Assembly (NCBI GenBank): GCA_018056165.1
Contig: JAGPGD010000016.1
Coordinates: 1 to 37,085, forward strand
Reading direction: 5' to 3'
DNA: 37,085 nucleotides
From: Paludibacteraceae bacterium
GTDB taxonomy: Bacteria > Bacteroidota > Bacteroidia > Bacteroidales > Paludibacteraceae
The notes under the pieces were generated by a model, which made no database searches, had not been told where the DNA came from, and saw only the letters and a list, made by a program, of their open reading frames with translations. Positions 16,581-24,956 of this stretch are shown here, piece after piece (within the stretch, counting starts at the first letter, position 1; each line of letters opens with the position of its first letter). Both the position numbers and the translations under genes were made by a program.

Positions 16581-16886
16581 ATGATAAAGCACATTGTTCT
16601 TTTTCAACTGGCAGAATTTGCTGAAGGAAAAACGAAGAAAGAAAATGCTCAGTTTATCAAAACCGAATTAGAAAAACTTATTAATGTAATTCCTCAGCTC
16701 AAAAAAATTGAAGTGGGGCTCAATCATCCCGAAGCACCTCAATATAATTATGATATTGCTCTATATTGCGAATTTAATTCACTGAACGATTTAAATATTT
16801 ATCAGGAACATCCGGCACATAAAGAAGTTTCTGAATATGTCGGAAAAATAAAAACGAGTCGTGTAGCTGTGGATTATGAAGTGTAA
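16581..16886 (+). CDS. Dabb-domain (stress-responsive alpha/beta barrel) protein
   Basis: This is a 101-residue cytoplasmic protein with a single Dabb ferredoxin-like domain. It opens with MIKHIVLFQLAE (the conserved H-x-V-x-F), has an IEVGLN strand, and ends YQEHPAHKEVSEYV followed by a V-x-V/D-Y strand, all typical of the family. Members usually form dimers; most are of unknown function. It ends 21 bases before the convergent pheT stop, with no clear terminator in between. Confidence 0.8.
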   Translation: MIKHIVLFQLAEFAEGKTKKENAQFIKTELEKLINVIPQLKKIEVGLNHPEAPQYNYDIALYCEFNSLNDLNIYQEHPAHKEVSEYVGKIKTSRVAVDYEV

Positions 16887-16907
16887 ATTAAGCAATTAAA
16901 AAATTAA

Positions 16908-19373
16908 TCATTTGTTCCGCAATTGAGCTCCTAATTTTTCAGCAAAATTTTTCATTAGCTTTTTCATAATGGCATCAATTTGCTCATCAGTTAAAGTTTT
17001 CGTTTCATCTTGCAAAATAAAACTTACTGCATAGGATTTTTTACCGGGAGCAATATTTTCCCCTTCATAAACATCAAACAATTGAACTCTTTTCAATAGC
17101 TTTCGTTCCGTTTCATAAGCAATTTTCTCTATTTCAGCAAAATTTACATTTTTGTCAAGCAGTAATGCCAGATCACGACGAACTTCAGGAAATTTGGGAA
17201 TCTCTGTAAAACTTATTTTGTGATTTTTTATTAATGCTAAAAGTAAGTTCCAGTCCAAATCAGCATAATAAACTTCTTGCTCTATATCGAATTTTTTTAA
17301 AACGTTAGAATGTACAATGCCAAAAATTCCGATTTTTTTCCCTTTTTCATTTAGATAAACTAAGGCTTTGCTTAGCAAATCGTCCGAAAATTCCTGAACA
17401 TGAAGTTGACGACGTTTTATTCCTAACCGCAAGAAAATATTTTCTATATAAGCTTTTAGTTCAAAAACCGTGGTTTTTTCTTGTGGTGCTGTCCATGATT
17501 GGGGATGTTTGTTCCCTGTCAACCAAAGTGCCAGATGAAATTCTTCTCGATAAGGCGAAAGAATATCATTATCACGCTTATTTTGAGGAAAATAAAAATA
17601 ACAAGTGCCAAATTCGTAGAATTTCAAATCGAAATTTTGCCGGTGAATATTATAAATAATATTTTCCAATCCACCAAAAAGCATTGTTTGACGCATCACA
17701 CTCAAGTCAGAACTCAAAGGATTGAGAATTTTTACACAATTTTCAAGTGGAAACGAATAAAGCGGAACATAATAGCTGCTTTTAGTAAGTGAATTATTTA
17801 CTACTTCGTTAAATCCTTGAGATGTAAGTTGTTCTGAAATAATATTCTGAAGTTTGAAAGTATCTGGTTTTTTCCAGTAACTTAAAGTGGAAACAATGCG
17901 TTCAGTTATTTCTACCCTGTTGTATCCATAAATTCTGAGAATATCTTCGATTACATCTACATCACGCTGCACATCGACTCGATAAAGAGGTATTCGCAAA
18001 TAATAACCTTCTTCGTTCATTTCTATGATTCTTATTTCCAGTGCTCTCAAGATAGTATTGATGACACTCCTTTCTATTTTCTCCCCAATTAAATTATCAA
18101 TTTTTTCATAAAGTAGTCTAACTTCAGCAGGACGAATAGGTTTAGGATAAACATCAATAATTTCACTTGAAATTTCACCACCAGCTATTTCCTGAATCAA
18201 CAAAGCACAACGTTTCAGGGCATAAATGGTATTTTCAGGATCGCAACCCCGTTCAAAACGAAAAGAGGCATCCGTATTCAAGCCATGCCGACGAGCTGTT
18301 TTACGAATTGAAACAGGATTAAAATAAGCACTTTCAATAAAAATATTCTGCGTGGTTTCTGTCACCCCAGAATCTAATCCACCAAAAACTCCACCGATGC
18401 ACATGGGCTCTTCTGCATTGCAAATCATCAAATCTTCTGCACTAAGCTTACGTTCTACTCCATCGAGTGTTATAAAAGTTGTTCCTTCAGGCAAATTTTT
18501 TACTATTACTTTACCACCTTTTATTTTGTCTGCATCGAAAGCATGCAACGGTTGCCCTATTTCATATAGAACAAAATTTGTTATATCGACTATATTATTT
18601 ATTGGACGAATGCCAATGGCTTTTAAATAATTTTGCAACCACTGTGGTGATTCTTTTATTTTCACTCCTGAAATAGTTACAGCCGAATAACGCTTGCAAG
18701 CCTCTGTATTTTCAATGATTACAGGAATAGTTAAAGACTGATTTTGCACTTTGAAATTTTCAACGGAAGGTTTTATTAAATGAATGGCTTTATCCCTGAT
18801 AGAGAAATAAGCAGCCAGATCACGAGCTACTCCAAAATGAGAAGTAGCATCTGCTCTATTTGGTGTAAGATCTATTTCGAAAACAACGTCAGTTTCAATT
18901 TTGTAATACTCTTTTGCTGGCGTACCAGGAATTGCATCATCTGGCAAAACAATTATTCCTTCGTGACTGGTGCCAATACCAATTTCGTCTTCGGCACAAA
19001 TCATCCCATAAGATTCAACTCCACGAATTTTAGAACGCTTAATGATAAAAGTTTCTTCACCTGCATTAAGTTTTGTTCCCACTGGTGCAACAACTACCTT
19101 TTGTCCTGCAGCCACATTGGGAGCTCCGCAAACAATTTGCAAAGGTTCAACTTCACCAATGTTGACTGTCGTCACAAATAAATGATCAGAATTTTCATGC
19201 GGCTGGCAAGTCAAAACTTCACCAATTACCAATCCTTCCAAACCACCTTTCACAGAAGAAATTTCTTCATAACTATCCACTTCCAAGCCTATAGAAGTTA
19301 ATATCTCTGCTAATTCATCAACGGGAAGATGAATATCAATATACTGCTGTAACCAATGATATGATAAATTCAT
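16908..19373 (-). CDS. pheT: Phenylalanyl-tRNA synthetase beta subunit
   Basis: This is the 821-residue beta chain of the alpha2-beta2 enzyme that charges tRNA-Phe. Domains in order are an N-terminal tRNA-binding OB-fold (about 42-150, with VVCGAPNV/GQKVVVAPVG motifs), the B3/B4 editing region (about 205-390, NIVDITNFVLYEIGQPLHAFD and RFERGCDP), B5 (about 400-475), the catalytic-like core (about 480-700), and a C-terminal ferredoxin-fold anticodon-binding domain (about 725-821, FPEVRRDLALL). The length is normal. No pheS is adjacent, so the two subunits are encoded apart, as is common in Bacteroidota. A perfect -7 element lies 60 bases upstream. Confidence 0.96.
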   Translation of the reverse strand: MNLSYHWLQQYIDIHLPVDELAEILTSIGLEVDSYEEISSVKGGLEGLVIGEVLTCQPHENSDHLFVTTVNIGEVEPLQIVCGAPNVAAGQKVVVAPVGTKLNAGEETFIIKRSKIRGVESYGMICAEDEIGIGTSHEGIIVLPDDAIPGTPAKEYYKIETDVVFEIDLTPNRADATSHFGVARDLAAYFSIRDKAIHLIKPSVENFKVQNQSLTIPVIIENTEACKRYSAVTISGVKIKESPQWLQNYLKAIGIRPINNIVDITNFVLYEIGQPLHAFDADKIKGGKVIVKNLPEGTTFITLDGVERKLSAEDLMICNAEEPMCIGGVFGGLDSGVTETTQNIFIESAYFNPVSIRKTARRHGLNTDASFRFERGCDPENTIYALKRCALLIQEIAGGEISSEIIDVYPKPIRPAEVRLLYEKIDNLIGEKIERSVINTILRALEIRIIEMNEEGYYLRIPLYRVDVQRDVDVIEDILRIYGYNRVEITERIVSTLSYWKKPDTFKLQNIISEQLTSQGFNEVVNNSLTKSSYYVPLYSFPLENCVKILNPLSSDLSVMRQTMLFGGLENIIYNIHRQNFDLKFYEFGTCYFYFPQNKRDNDILSPYREEFHLALWLTGNKHPQSWTAPQEKTTVFELKAYIENIFLRLGIKRRQLHVQEFSDDLLSKALVYLNEKGKKIGIFGIVHSNVLKKFDIEQEVYYADLDWNLLLALIKNHKISFTEIPKFPEVRRDLALLLDKNVNFAEIEKIAYETERKLLKRVQLFDVYEGENIAPGKKSYAVSFILQDETKTLTDEQIDAIMKKLMKNFAEKLGAQLRNK

Positions 19374-19394
19374 AATTTACAATTTATTACAATC

Positions 19395-19440
19395 AACCCA
19401 ACAGGGTTTTTTGTTCCATTTTTTATAGTTTGCAAAGATA
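19395..19440 (-). promoter_or_regulatory. pheT promoter -7 element and leader hairpin
   Basis: On the minus strand TATCTTTG (19440-19433) matches the -7 consensus, 60 bases before the ATG. The predicted short leader contains AACCC-tgtt-GGGTT (19408-19395), a small hairpin just before the start region. There is no convincing attenuator or leader peptide. Confidence 0.6.
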
Positions 19441-19559
19441 AGTTTTTTAAAAGACATATAAAATTGATTTTTATCTTAAGCAAAAGATTTTTGTAAAAAA
19501 ATAAAATTTAAACATAAAAAAGTAACAAATAAAAAACAACAAAAAAAGATGTAAAAAAA

Positions 19560-19581
19560 GTACAATTTTTAAAAATTGTAC
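19560..19581 (+). promoter_or_regulatory. 22-base perfect palindrome at the promoter of the T9SS repeat protein
   Basis: GTACAATTTTT is immediately followed by its exact reverse complement AAAAATTGTAC. The palindrome ends one base before a perfect -7 element TATATTTG (19583-19590) and covers the place of the -33 box. That is the position of an operator for a dimeric regulator. It could also form a cruciform or RNA hairpin if transcribed from further upstream. Confidence 0.5.
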
Positions 19582-19582
19582 T

Positions 19583-19590
19583 TATATTTG
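19583..19590 (+). promoter_or_regulatory. -7 element upstream of the T9SS repeat protein
   Basis: TATATTTG matches TAnnTTTG and would give a leader of about 125 bases. A second, imperfect candidate (TATTCTTTG, near 19675-19683, with one extra base in the spacer) would give a leader of about 35 bases. Confidence 0.45.
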
Positions 19591-19722
19591 CAAATATAAT
19601 TTATTGATAATTTTTAGCTTAACTATTTTTTTTTCAACAAATTCATATTCATTTTTTTAAAAAATTCTCTGTTGTATTCTTTGTATAAAAAATAAAAAAT
19701 TAACATTAAAAAAATTAATGCC

Positions 19723-21198
19723 ATGAAACAATCATTCAATTTACTTTTGATTCTATTGTTGGGAGTTCAATTTCTTTCTTCACAAATTATTAAGGAATTC
19801 CCAATTGCAGTTGGCAGTGAAGCTGCTTCGGCTTTGTCGGCAGCATTCGATGGCACCAATTATTTAGTTCCAATTCAGGGAGATGACAATAGTGAATACA
19901 CGCTTACGGCTCAATTTATCAGTAAAGCGGGAGAGTTGTCAGGAAATAGAATTGATTTAAATGCTTATGGACCAGTTGCTCCAATAGCTATTTTCGATGG
20001 TACCAATTATCTCCTGGTTTGGGTGGACGCTGAACATCATCTTTATGCTCGTTTTTTAAATCCTTCCGGTCAATGGCAGGGAGATGCAATTTTAATAGCT
20101 TCAGATGTGATTTTCGATTTACGTCCTTTTAATGTGAGCTATTCCGGTTCTAATTTTTTGGTTGCTTATGTAAAATCGGATTTTGGATTATACGGACAAT
20201 TATTTGATAAATCGGGAAATCTGAATGGAAGTTCCTTTTTTATCAATAATTTTGGCATTACCGACCCGCAAGATGAAGGTTCTAAAGAATTCAACATGGC
20301 TTTTGATGGAACGAACTATCTGATTGTTTGGTTTAAGCATAGTGAGAATGAGAATCATTCTATTTTAGGCCAGTTCGTCGGCAAAAATGGAACTTTGGTA
20401 GGAAATGCTTTTACTATCGATCCGCCCTCACCTGATCATAATCCGGTAAGTTTGATTTTTGATGGAAACAAATATGTTATCAGTTACGATATTTGTTTTA
20501 ATCCCGATAGTCCTTATGATTGTGATGATCACGGAGCTTATTTCAGATTTGTTTCGACCAGTGGTACTGTAGGAGAAAGATTTACTTTAGCGGAAACAGC
20601 TGGCGTACACAATGCTTTTACTTTTGTATGCTCGGATGGAAATAATTATCTGTTTACATGGGAAAGTCAGTCGTTATCCGATAATTCTGCCGATATTTAT
20701 ATAAAAGGAAGATATTATAATATGTCGGGTACGCCATTGGGTGAAGAATTTAATATATTTACCGTTCCCGGTTCTGAAGGAAAAATTCCACTTGGTGGTG
20801 TAATGTTGTTTGATGGTAATAATTTTTTGGTTGGAGTTACAAAGGCTGTTCTTGGAGAAACAGGATTTAGCGATGGAGATGTTTATGGTGTTTTGGTTCA
20901 AAAATATCCATCTGGTTTAAATAATCCACAAAATAATGAAAAAATCACGCTTTATAATTACCCAAATCCATTTGCCAACGCAACAACTTTTTACTTTCAA
21001 TTACCTCTTAGATCAAAAGTATCCTTGATAATTTATGATGCACTGGGAAAGCAATTGATGACAGTGATTGACGAAACTTTGGATGCAGGAGAGCATCAAA
21101 TTCCGTGGCAGGCAAACAATCTCAGTGGAGGGTTTTATTTTTACAAAATTCAAACAAATAACTTCAACGAAACCAATAAATTAGTAATATCGAAATAA
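19723..21198 (+). CDS. T9SS-secreted protein with seven FDGTNYL-type repeats
   Basis: This is a 491-residue protein exported by Sec (signal peptide about 1-20) and then by the type IX system. The last 80 residues are a type A sorting domain: LYNYPNPFANATTFYFQL, VSLIIYDALGKQL, LDAGEHQIPW, LSGGFYFYKI, and the end KLVISK. The body has seven copies of a strand motif (F-D-G-x-(N/K)-(Y/F)-L-(V/I)-x-(W/Y)) at residues about 42, 91, 141, 195, 247, 305 and 363. The spacing of 49-58 residues suggests a seven-bladed beta-propeller. No catalytic residues are evident. It is flanked by gene-poor AT-rich sequence and a palindromic promoter, so it appears to be a single-gene unit. Confidence 0.82.
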   Translation: MKQSFNLLLILLLGVQFLSSQIIKEFPIAVGSEAASALSAAFDGTNYLVPIQGDDNSEYTLTAQFISKAGELSGNRIDLNAYGPVAPIAIFDGTNYLLVWVDAEHHLYARFLNPSGQWQGDAILIASDVIFDLRPFNVSYSGSNFLVAYVKSDFGLYGQLFDKSGNLNGSSFFINNFGITDPQDEGSKEFNMAFDGTNYLIVWFKHSENENHSILGQFVGKNGTLVGNAFTIDPPSPDHNPVSLIFDGNKYVISYDICFNPDSPYDCDDHGAYFRFVSTSGTVGERFTLAETAGVHNAFTFVCSDGNNYLFTWESQSLSDNSADIYIKGRYYNMSGTPLGEEFNIFTVPGSEGKIPLGGVMLFDGNNFLVGVTKAVLGETGFSDGDVYGVLVQKYPSGLNNPQNNEKITLYNYPNPFANATTFYFQLPLRSKVSLIIYDALGKQLMTVIDETLDAGEHQIPWQANNLSGGFYFYKIQTNNFNETNKLVISK

Positions 21199-21237
21199 TA
21201 ATGAGTTATTAATAAACCAATAAAATTTTTAATTCAT

Positions 21238-21259
21238 GAGGCGTATAATTTTACGCCTC
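21238..21259 (+). terminator. Hairpin terminator after the T9SS repeat protein
   Basis: A perfect 8-bp GC-containing stem GAGGCGTA/TACGCCTC with a 6-base loop lies 40 bases after the stop. It is followed by TAATTTTATT, a loose T-rich tail. Confidence 0.65.
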
Positions 21260-21650
21260 TAATTTTATTAAAATTACAATTGATTAAAATTCAAATAATT
21301 AAATAATTAGAGATAAAGGAATTGATTTTTAAACTTCAATAAATTTACAAATCCCCTTATACAGGCCAATTTGAACATTCAATAAATTAACCCTATTTTA
21401 AAGATTCTTCTAATAGTTTTTTATGTTTTTACAGTCAAAAAAACAATATTTTTATTTTTAATGTAAGGTTCTTCTTTATCTTGTTAAATATAATGCTTTT
21501 TTTACTGGAATTTTTAAAAAGAAACTTCTATTATAAAATAAAGTTTATTTCTGCTCATTACCTTATAGTTAAAATTTTTGCTAAGATCGAGCAAAATTGA
21601 TATTTATTTTTAAAATTTGACGAAAAGCCTTAACAAAAAGGAGAAAAGAC
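21260..21650. other. Gene-free AT-rich region
   Basis: About 390 bases of A/T-rich sequence lie between the terminator and the tRNA-Ser promoter. I see no open frame with coding character, no repeat shared with the rest of the window and no convincing RNA fold. Confidence 0.5.
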
Positions 21651-21681
21651 TTTGAAAAATGAAAACACTTTTTTAACTTTG
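21651..21681 (+). promoter_or_regulatory. Textbook Bacteroidota promoter of tRNA-Ser
   Basis: TTTG (21651-21654) is separated by exactly 19 bases from TAACTTTG (21674-21681), matching both the -33 and -7 elements. The mature tRNA begins 17 bases later. Confidence 0.85.
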
Positions 21682-21697
21682 CATTGAAAAAATAAAA

Positions 21698-21787
21698 GGA
21701 AGTGTGGGTGAGTGGCTGAAACCATCAGTTTGCTAAACTGACGTACGGGCAACCGTACCACGAGTTCGAATCTCGTCGCTTCCGCCA
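21698..21787 (+). tRNA. tRNA-Ser (anticodon GCT)
   Basis: This is a class II tRNA with a long variable arm (GTACGGGCAACCGTAC). The acceptor GGAAGTG pairs with CGCTTCC (one U-G). The anticodon stem is TCAGT/ACTGA, with loop TTGCTAA giving anticodon GCT for AGC/AGU. The T arm is CGAGTTCGAATCTCG. The discriminator is G and the CCA end is encoded. Confidence 0.95.
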
Positions 21788-21892
21788 TAAAAATTAATTA
21801 CTTATCAAACGCTCTATTTTTAAATTCTTACCTTAATTTTTTATTTCCTTCTTCTATAAATAAATTTGTTAGAAAAACATCTTTTTTTTAAA

Positions 21893-21921
21893 CATTCAAA
21901 TGTTTGTAGTATCTTTGAATG
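21893..21921 (+). promoter_or_regulatory. Promoter of the TrpB2 gene within an inverted repeat
   Basis: The -7 element TATCTTTG (21910-21917) overlaps the right arm of an 8-bp inverted repeat, CATTCAAA (21893-21900) and TTTGAATG (21914-21921). This is a possible operator position. The ATG lies 50 bases downstream. The -33 place shows only TTTA. Confidence 0.5.
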
Positions 21922-21971
21922 CTCAAATTTATATTAATTTACAATAAATTATTACAATAAATTAATTATTT

Positions 21972-23336
21972 ATGGAAAAGACAAAAAAAATTATTTTACC
22001 TGAAAAAGAAATACCTTTCCAGTGGTATAATATTGTTGCAGAACTACCAAATAAACCTATACCTATTCTTCATCCTGCAACAAAACAACCTATTAAAGAA
22101 GAAGATTTATATCCTATTTTTGCAAAGGAATTATCTCATCAAGAACTTAATCAAACTGATTTATGGATTGATATTCCAGAAGAAGTACGGGAAAAATATA
22201 AAACTTATCGACCCACTCCTTTGGTAAGAGCTTATGAACTGGAAAAAGCTTTAGACACTCCTGCTCATATTTATTACAAAAATGAAAGTGTCAGCCCGGC
22301 AGGTTCACATAAACTAAATACTGCTTTAGCTCAAGCTTATTATTGTAAAAAAGAAGGAATTACTAACATTACAACTGAAACTGGTGCTGGACAATGGGGA
22401 ACTGCTTTAGCTCTTGCTGCTAAATTTTTTGGTTTGGAGTTAACTGTTTATATGGTAAAAATTAGTTACGAACAAAAACCTTATCGTCGTTCATTGATGC
22501 AATTGTGGGGAGCTCAGGTAATTCCTTCCCCAAGCAATACTACTAAAGCTGGACAAAAAATTTTAGCTGAACGTCCAAATTATATGGGCAGTCTTGGAAC
22601 AGCCATTTCTGAAGCAATAGAACTTGCTACGGAAAAACCAAATTGTAAATATACTTTGGGAAGTGTTCTTAATCACGTTTCACTTCATCAAACTGTAATA
22701 GGATTAGAAGCTGAAAAACAAATGGAAATAGCAGGAGAATATCCTGATATAGTTATCGGATGTTTTGGTGGTGGTTCAAATTTTTCGGGAATTTCTTTTC
22801 CATTTATTCGTCACAATATTAGAAATGGTAAAAAAACACGTTTTATAGCTGCTGAACCTACTTCTTGTCCAAAATTAACACGGGGAATATTTGAATATGA
22901 CTTTGGTGATGAAGCTGGTTATACGCCTCTTTTACCCATGTTTACCTTAGGACATAATTTTGCTCCTGCACATATTCATGCGGGTGGACTGCGTTATCAT
23001 GGTGCTGGAACAATTGTAAGTCAATTAATGAAAGATAATTTAATGGAAGCAGTTGATATAGATCAACTTGATTCGTTTAAAGCCGGTTTGCTCTTTGCTC
23101 AGACAGAAGGAATTGTTCCTGCTCCAGAATCAGCACATGCTATTGCTGCTACTATAAATGAAGCTTTAAAAGCAAAGGAAGAAGGAACTCCAAAAACTAT
23201 TTTATTTAATTTATCAGGACATGGGTTTTTAGATATGTCAGCCTATGATCAATATTTATCTGGCGAATTAACTAATTATACTTTAACAGAGGAAGAAATT
23301 ACCAGAAATGTTAACAAATTAGAACATCTGGTTTAA
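21972..23336 (+). CDS. TrpB2-type tryptophan synthase beta chain-like PLP enzyme
   Basis: This is a 454-residue cytoplasmic enzyme of the TrpB2 branch, which joins indole (or a related substrate) to serine. The PLP lysine is K114 in AGSHKLNT, E136 lies in TETGAGQWG, and the phosphate-binding loop is GCFGGGSNFSG. It is longer at the N-terminus than TrpB1 (about 400 residues), and the HAGGLRYHG segment is typical of TrpB2. No trpA or other trp gene is adjacent, so it may act without an alpha subunit, for instance salvaging free indole. An 8-bp inverted repeat overlaps its promoter, and a strong terminator makes it a one-gene unit. Confidence 0.88.
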   Translation: MEKTKKIILPEKEIPFQWYNIVAELPNKPIPILHPATKQPIKEEDLYPIFAKELSHQELNQTDLWIDIPEEVREKYKTYRPTPLVRAYELEKALDTPAHIYYKNESVSPAGSHKLNTALAQAYYCKKEGITNITTETGAGQWGTALALAAKFFGLELTVYMVKISYEQKPYRRSLMQLWGAQVIPSPSNTTKAGQKILAERPNYMGSLGTAISEAIELATEKPNCKYTLGSVLNHVSLHQTVIGLEAEKQMEIAGEYPDIVIGCFGGGSNFSGISFPFIRHNIRNGKKTRFIAAEPTSCPKLTRGIFEYDFGDEAGYTPLLPMFTLGHNFAPAHIHAGGLRYHGAGTIVSQLMKDNLMEAVDIDQLDSFKAGLLFAQTEGIVPAPESAHAIAATINEALKAKEEGTPKTILFNLSGHGFLDMSAYDQYLSGELTNYTLTEEEITRNVNKLEHLV

Positions 23337-23355
23337 TAATTGGTAGTTGTATTTC

Positions 23356-23394
23356 AAAGCAAGTACAAACTTATTTTGTTTGTCTTGCTTTTTT
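23356..23394 (+). terminator. Intrinsic terminator after the TrpB2 gene
   Basis: A long stem pairs AAAGCAAG and ACAAAC (separated by one bulged T) with GTTTGT and CTTGCTTT around a 7-base loop, then continues into T residues. It begins 20 bases after the stop. Confidence 0.88.
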
Positions 23395-23472
23395 CAAATT
23401 ATAAGTTAGCAAAAATAGTAAGTTGTTTTTGTTTATTATCTTGATTTTGCCAATGAAAAAAATCTACAAAAA

Positions 23473-24294
23473 ATGAAAAGAAAAATTATTTTATTTTCTT
23501 TTATCAATATGGTTTTTATTTTGTTTTTCACAGGCTGCATTTCAAAAACAGTGAAAACAAAAATATTGGAATATTCCAATAAGTTTTATCTAACTTCAGA
23601 TACCGCGAAAGGAGGTTTATCACTTTCTATTCAGATAGAAATGCCAATAAAATTTCGCGATAAAAATGTATTGGATACTATTCAGAAACAATTGATTTCC
23701 AAAATATTTGGTGAAGAATATCAGTCGTTGCCACTTGATTCGGTAATTCCAGCTTTTGCAAATAGCCAGCGAGATGACTATTTGGAAAACAATTTAGCCA
23801 TGTTACAACTATTAAAAAAAGACAGTCCCTATAATTTTAATTACGAGCATAATATTGAGGCATTTGCACTTTGGGACGATCAAAATATCTTTTCTTATGG
23901 CATCAAGCGATATGTTTTTATGGGAGGAGCTCATGGATTAAGCAACCATATTTTACTAAATTTTGATTTGAAAACTGGAAAACAAATTACAGAAAAAGAT
24001 TTATTTAAAGATAATTATAAGGAATTCCTTACAGAATTATTGGTCAATCGTTTTATAGAAGAAAATAAAGAACTTAGTTCTATTGATGATTTAAAAAAAA
24101 CCGATTATTGGGTTGACTCTATCCGACCAAATGATAATTTTTACATTACCGATGAAGGAATAAGTTATATTTTCAATCCTTATGAAATTGCTTCGTATTA
24201 TGTGGGTGAAACAGAAATTTTTTTGCCCTATGCTCGTTTGAAAAATATTTTAAAACCAGGTAATCCGATTGAATACCTTTATAGTAAAAAATAA
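23473..24294 (+). CDS. DUF4163/DUF3298-type lipoprotein (RsiV-like)
   Basis: This is a 273-residue predicted lipoprotein. The N-terminal signal ends with the lipobox FTGC (C22). A DUF4163-like region (about 45-135) precedes a DUF3298-like domain (about 150-265) with the conserved GGAHG (FMGGAHGLSNH) and DLKTGKQITEKDLF. The family includes the lysozyme-binding anti-sigma factor RsiV, but many Bacteroidota members stand alone with unknown function. The gene ends 20 bases before the nitroreductase gene, so the two are probably co-transcribed. An imperfect TATCTTGA -7-like element lies about 35 bases upstream. Confidence 0.78.
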   Translation: MKRKIILFSFINMVFILFFTGCISKTVKTKILEYSNKFYLTSDTAKGGLSLSIQIEMPIKFRDKNVLDTIQKQLISKIFGEEYQSLPLDSVIPAFANSQRDDYLENNLAMLQLLKKDSPYNFNYEHNIEAFALWDDQNIFSYGIKRYVFMGGAHGLSNHILLNFDLKTGKQITEKDLFKDNYKEFLTELLVNRFIEENKELSSIDDLKKTDYWVDSIRPNDNFYITDEGISYIFNPYEIASYYVGETEIFLPYARLKNILKPGNPIEYLYSKK

Positions 24295-24314
24295 CACAAA
24301 CTACCGTTTAAAAT

Positions 24315-24842
24315 ATGAACTCATTTTTTGAACTCATAAAAACTCGTCGCAGCATTCGCAAATATTCAGCAGAAAAAATTGAACCAGAAAAAATTTCTCA
24401 AATCACAAAAGCTGCATTGATGTCTCCTTCTTCAAAAAGAAGCAATCCGTGGGAATTTATTGTGGTTCAAGATGTTCAAATGCTGGAAAAATTGGCAAAT
24501 TGTAAACCAAACAGTTCACAATTTCTCGCTCATGCTCCATTGGGCATAGTTGTTATTGCCGACACAACAAAAAGCGATATTTGGATAGAAGATGCCTCAA
24601 TTGCTTCTATTATTATTCAACTGCAAGCACACGATCTGGATTTAGGAAGTTGTTGGATCCAGGTTTATAACAGAAAAAAAGATGAACAGACTTCTGCTGA
24701 AGATTACATCAAAGACTTGCTTCAGATTCCAGAGCAATATTCTGTTCTCTGCATTATTTCGATAGGTTATCCCAATGAAGTTCGCAAACCTCATGAAGAA
24801 GAAAAACTCCAGTACGAAAAAATTCATAATGAGAAATTTTGA
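24315..24842 (+). CDS. Nitroreductase-family FMN oxidoreductase
   Basis: This is a 175-residue flavoprotein with the family start FELIKTRRSIRKYSAEKI (the R-x-S-x-R-x-Y FMN-binding motif), followed by AALMSPSSKRSNPWEFIVV, the conserved S-P-S-x-x-x-x-x-P-W segment. The C-terminal half has EDASIASIIIQLQAHDLDLGSCWIQ and ends ISIGYPNE. It probably works as a homodimer reducing nitro-compounds, quinones or similar with NAD(P)H; the physiological substrate is not predictable. It follows the DUF3298 lipoprotein by 20 bases. The next gene starts 114 bases later. Confidence 0.88.
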   Translation: MNSFFELIKTRRSIRKYSAEKIEPEKISQITKAALMSPSSKRSNPWEFIVVQDVQMLEKLANCKPNSSQFLAHAPLGIVVIADTTKSDIWIEDASIASIIIQLQAHDLDLGSCWIQVYNRKKDEQTSAEDYIKDLLQIPEQYSVLCIISIGYPNEVRKPHEEEKLQYEKIHNEKF

Positions 24843-24956
24843 TTATTTTTTCGCTGGAAAAATCTTTTAACTTGTCGTTTTTACATTTTAAAAATAATTT
24901 TCAATAAGGGAACAAAAGCTTTTTGCGATTCAATCAATTTTTCAAGTATTTAATTC

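Noticed and set aside
19395..19412. AACCC/GGGTT hairpin followed by T residues read as a plus-strand terminator
   Set aside because: There is no plus-strand gene immediately upstream (pheT lies on the other strand), and the stem is only five base pairs; it is noted as a pheT leader hairpin only.
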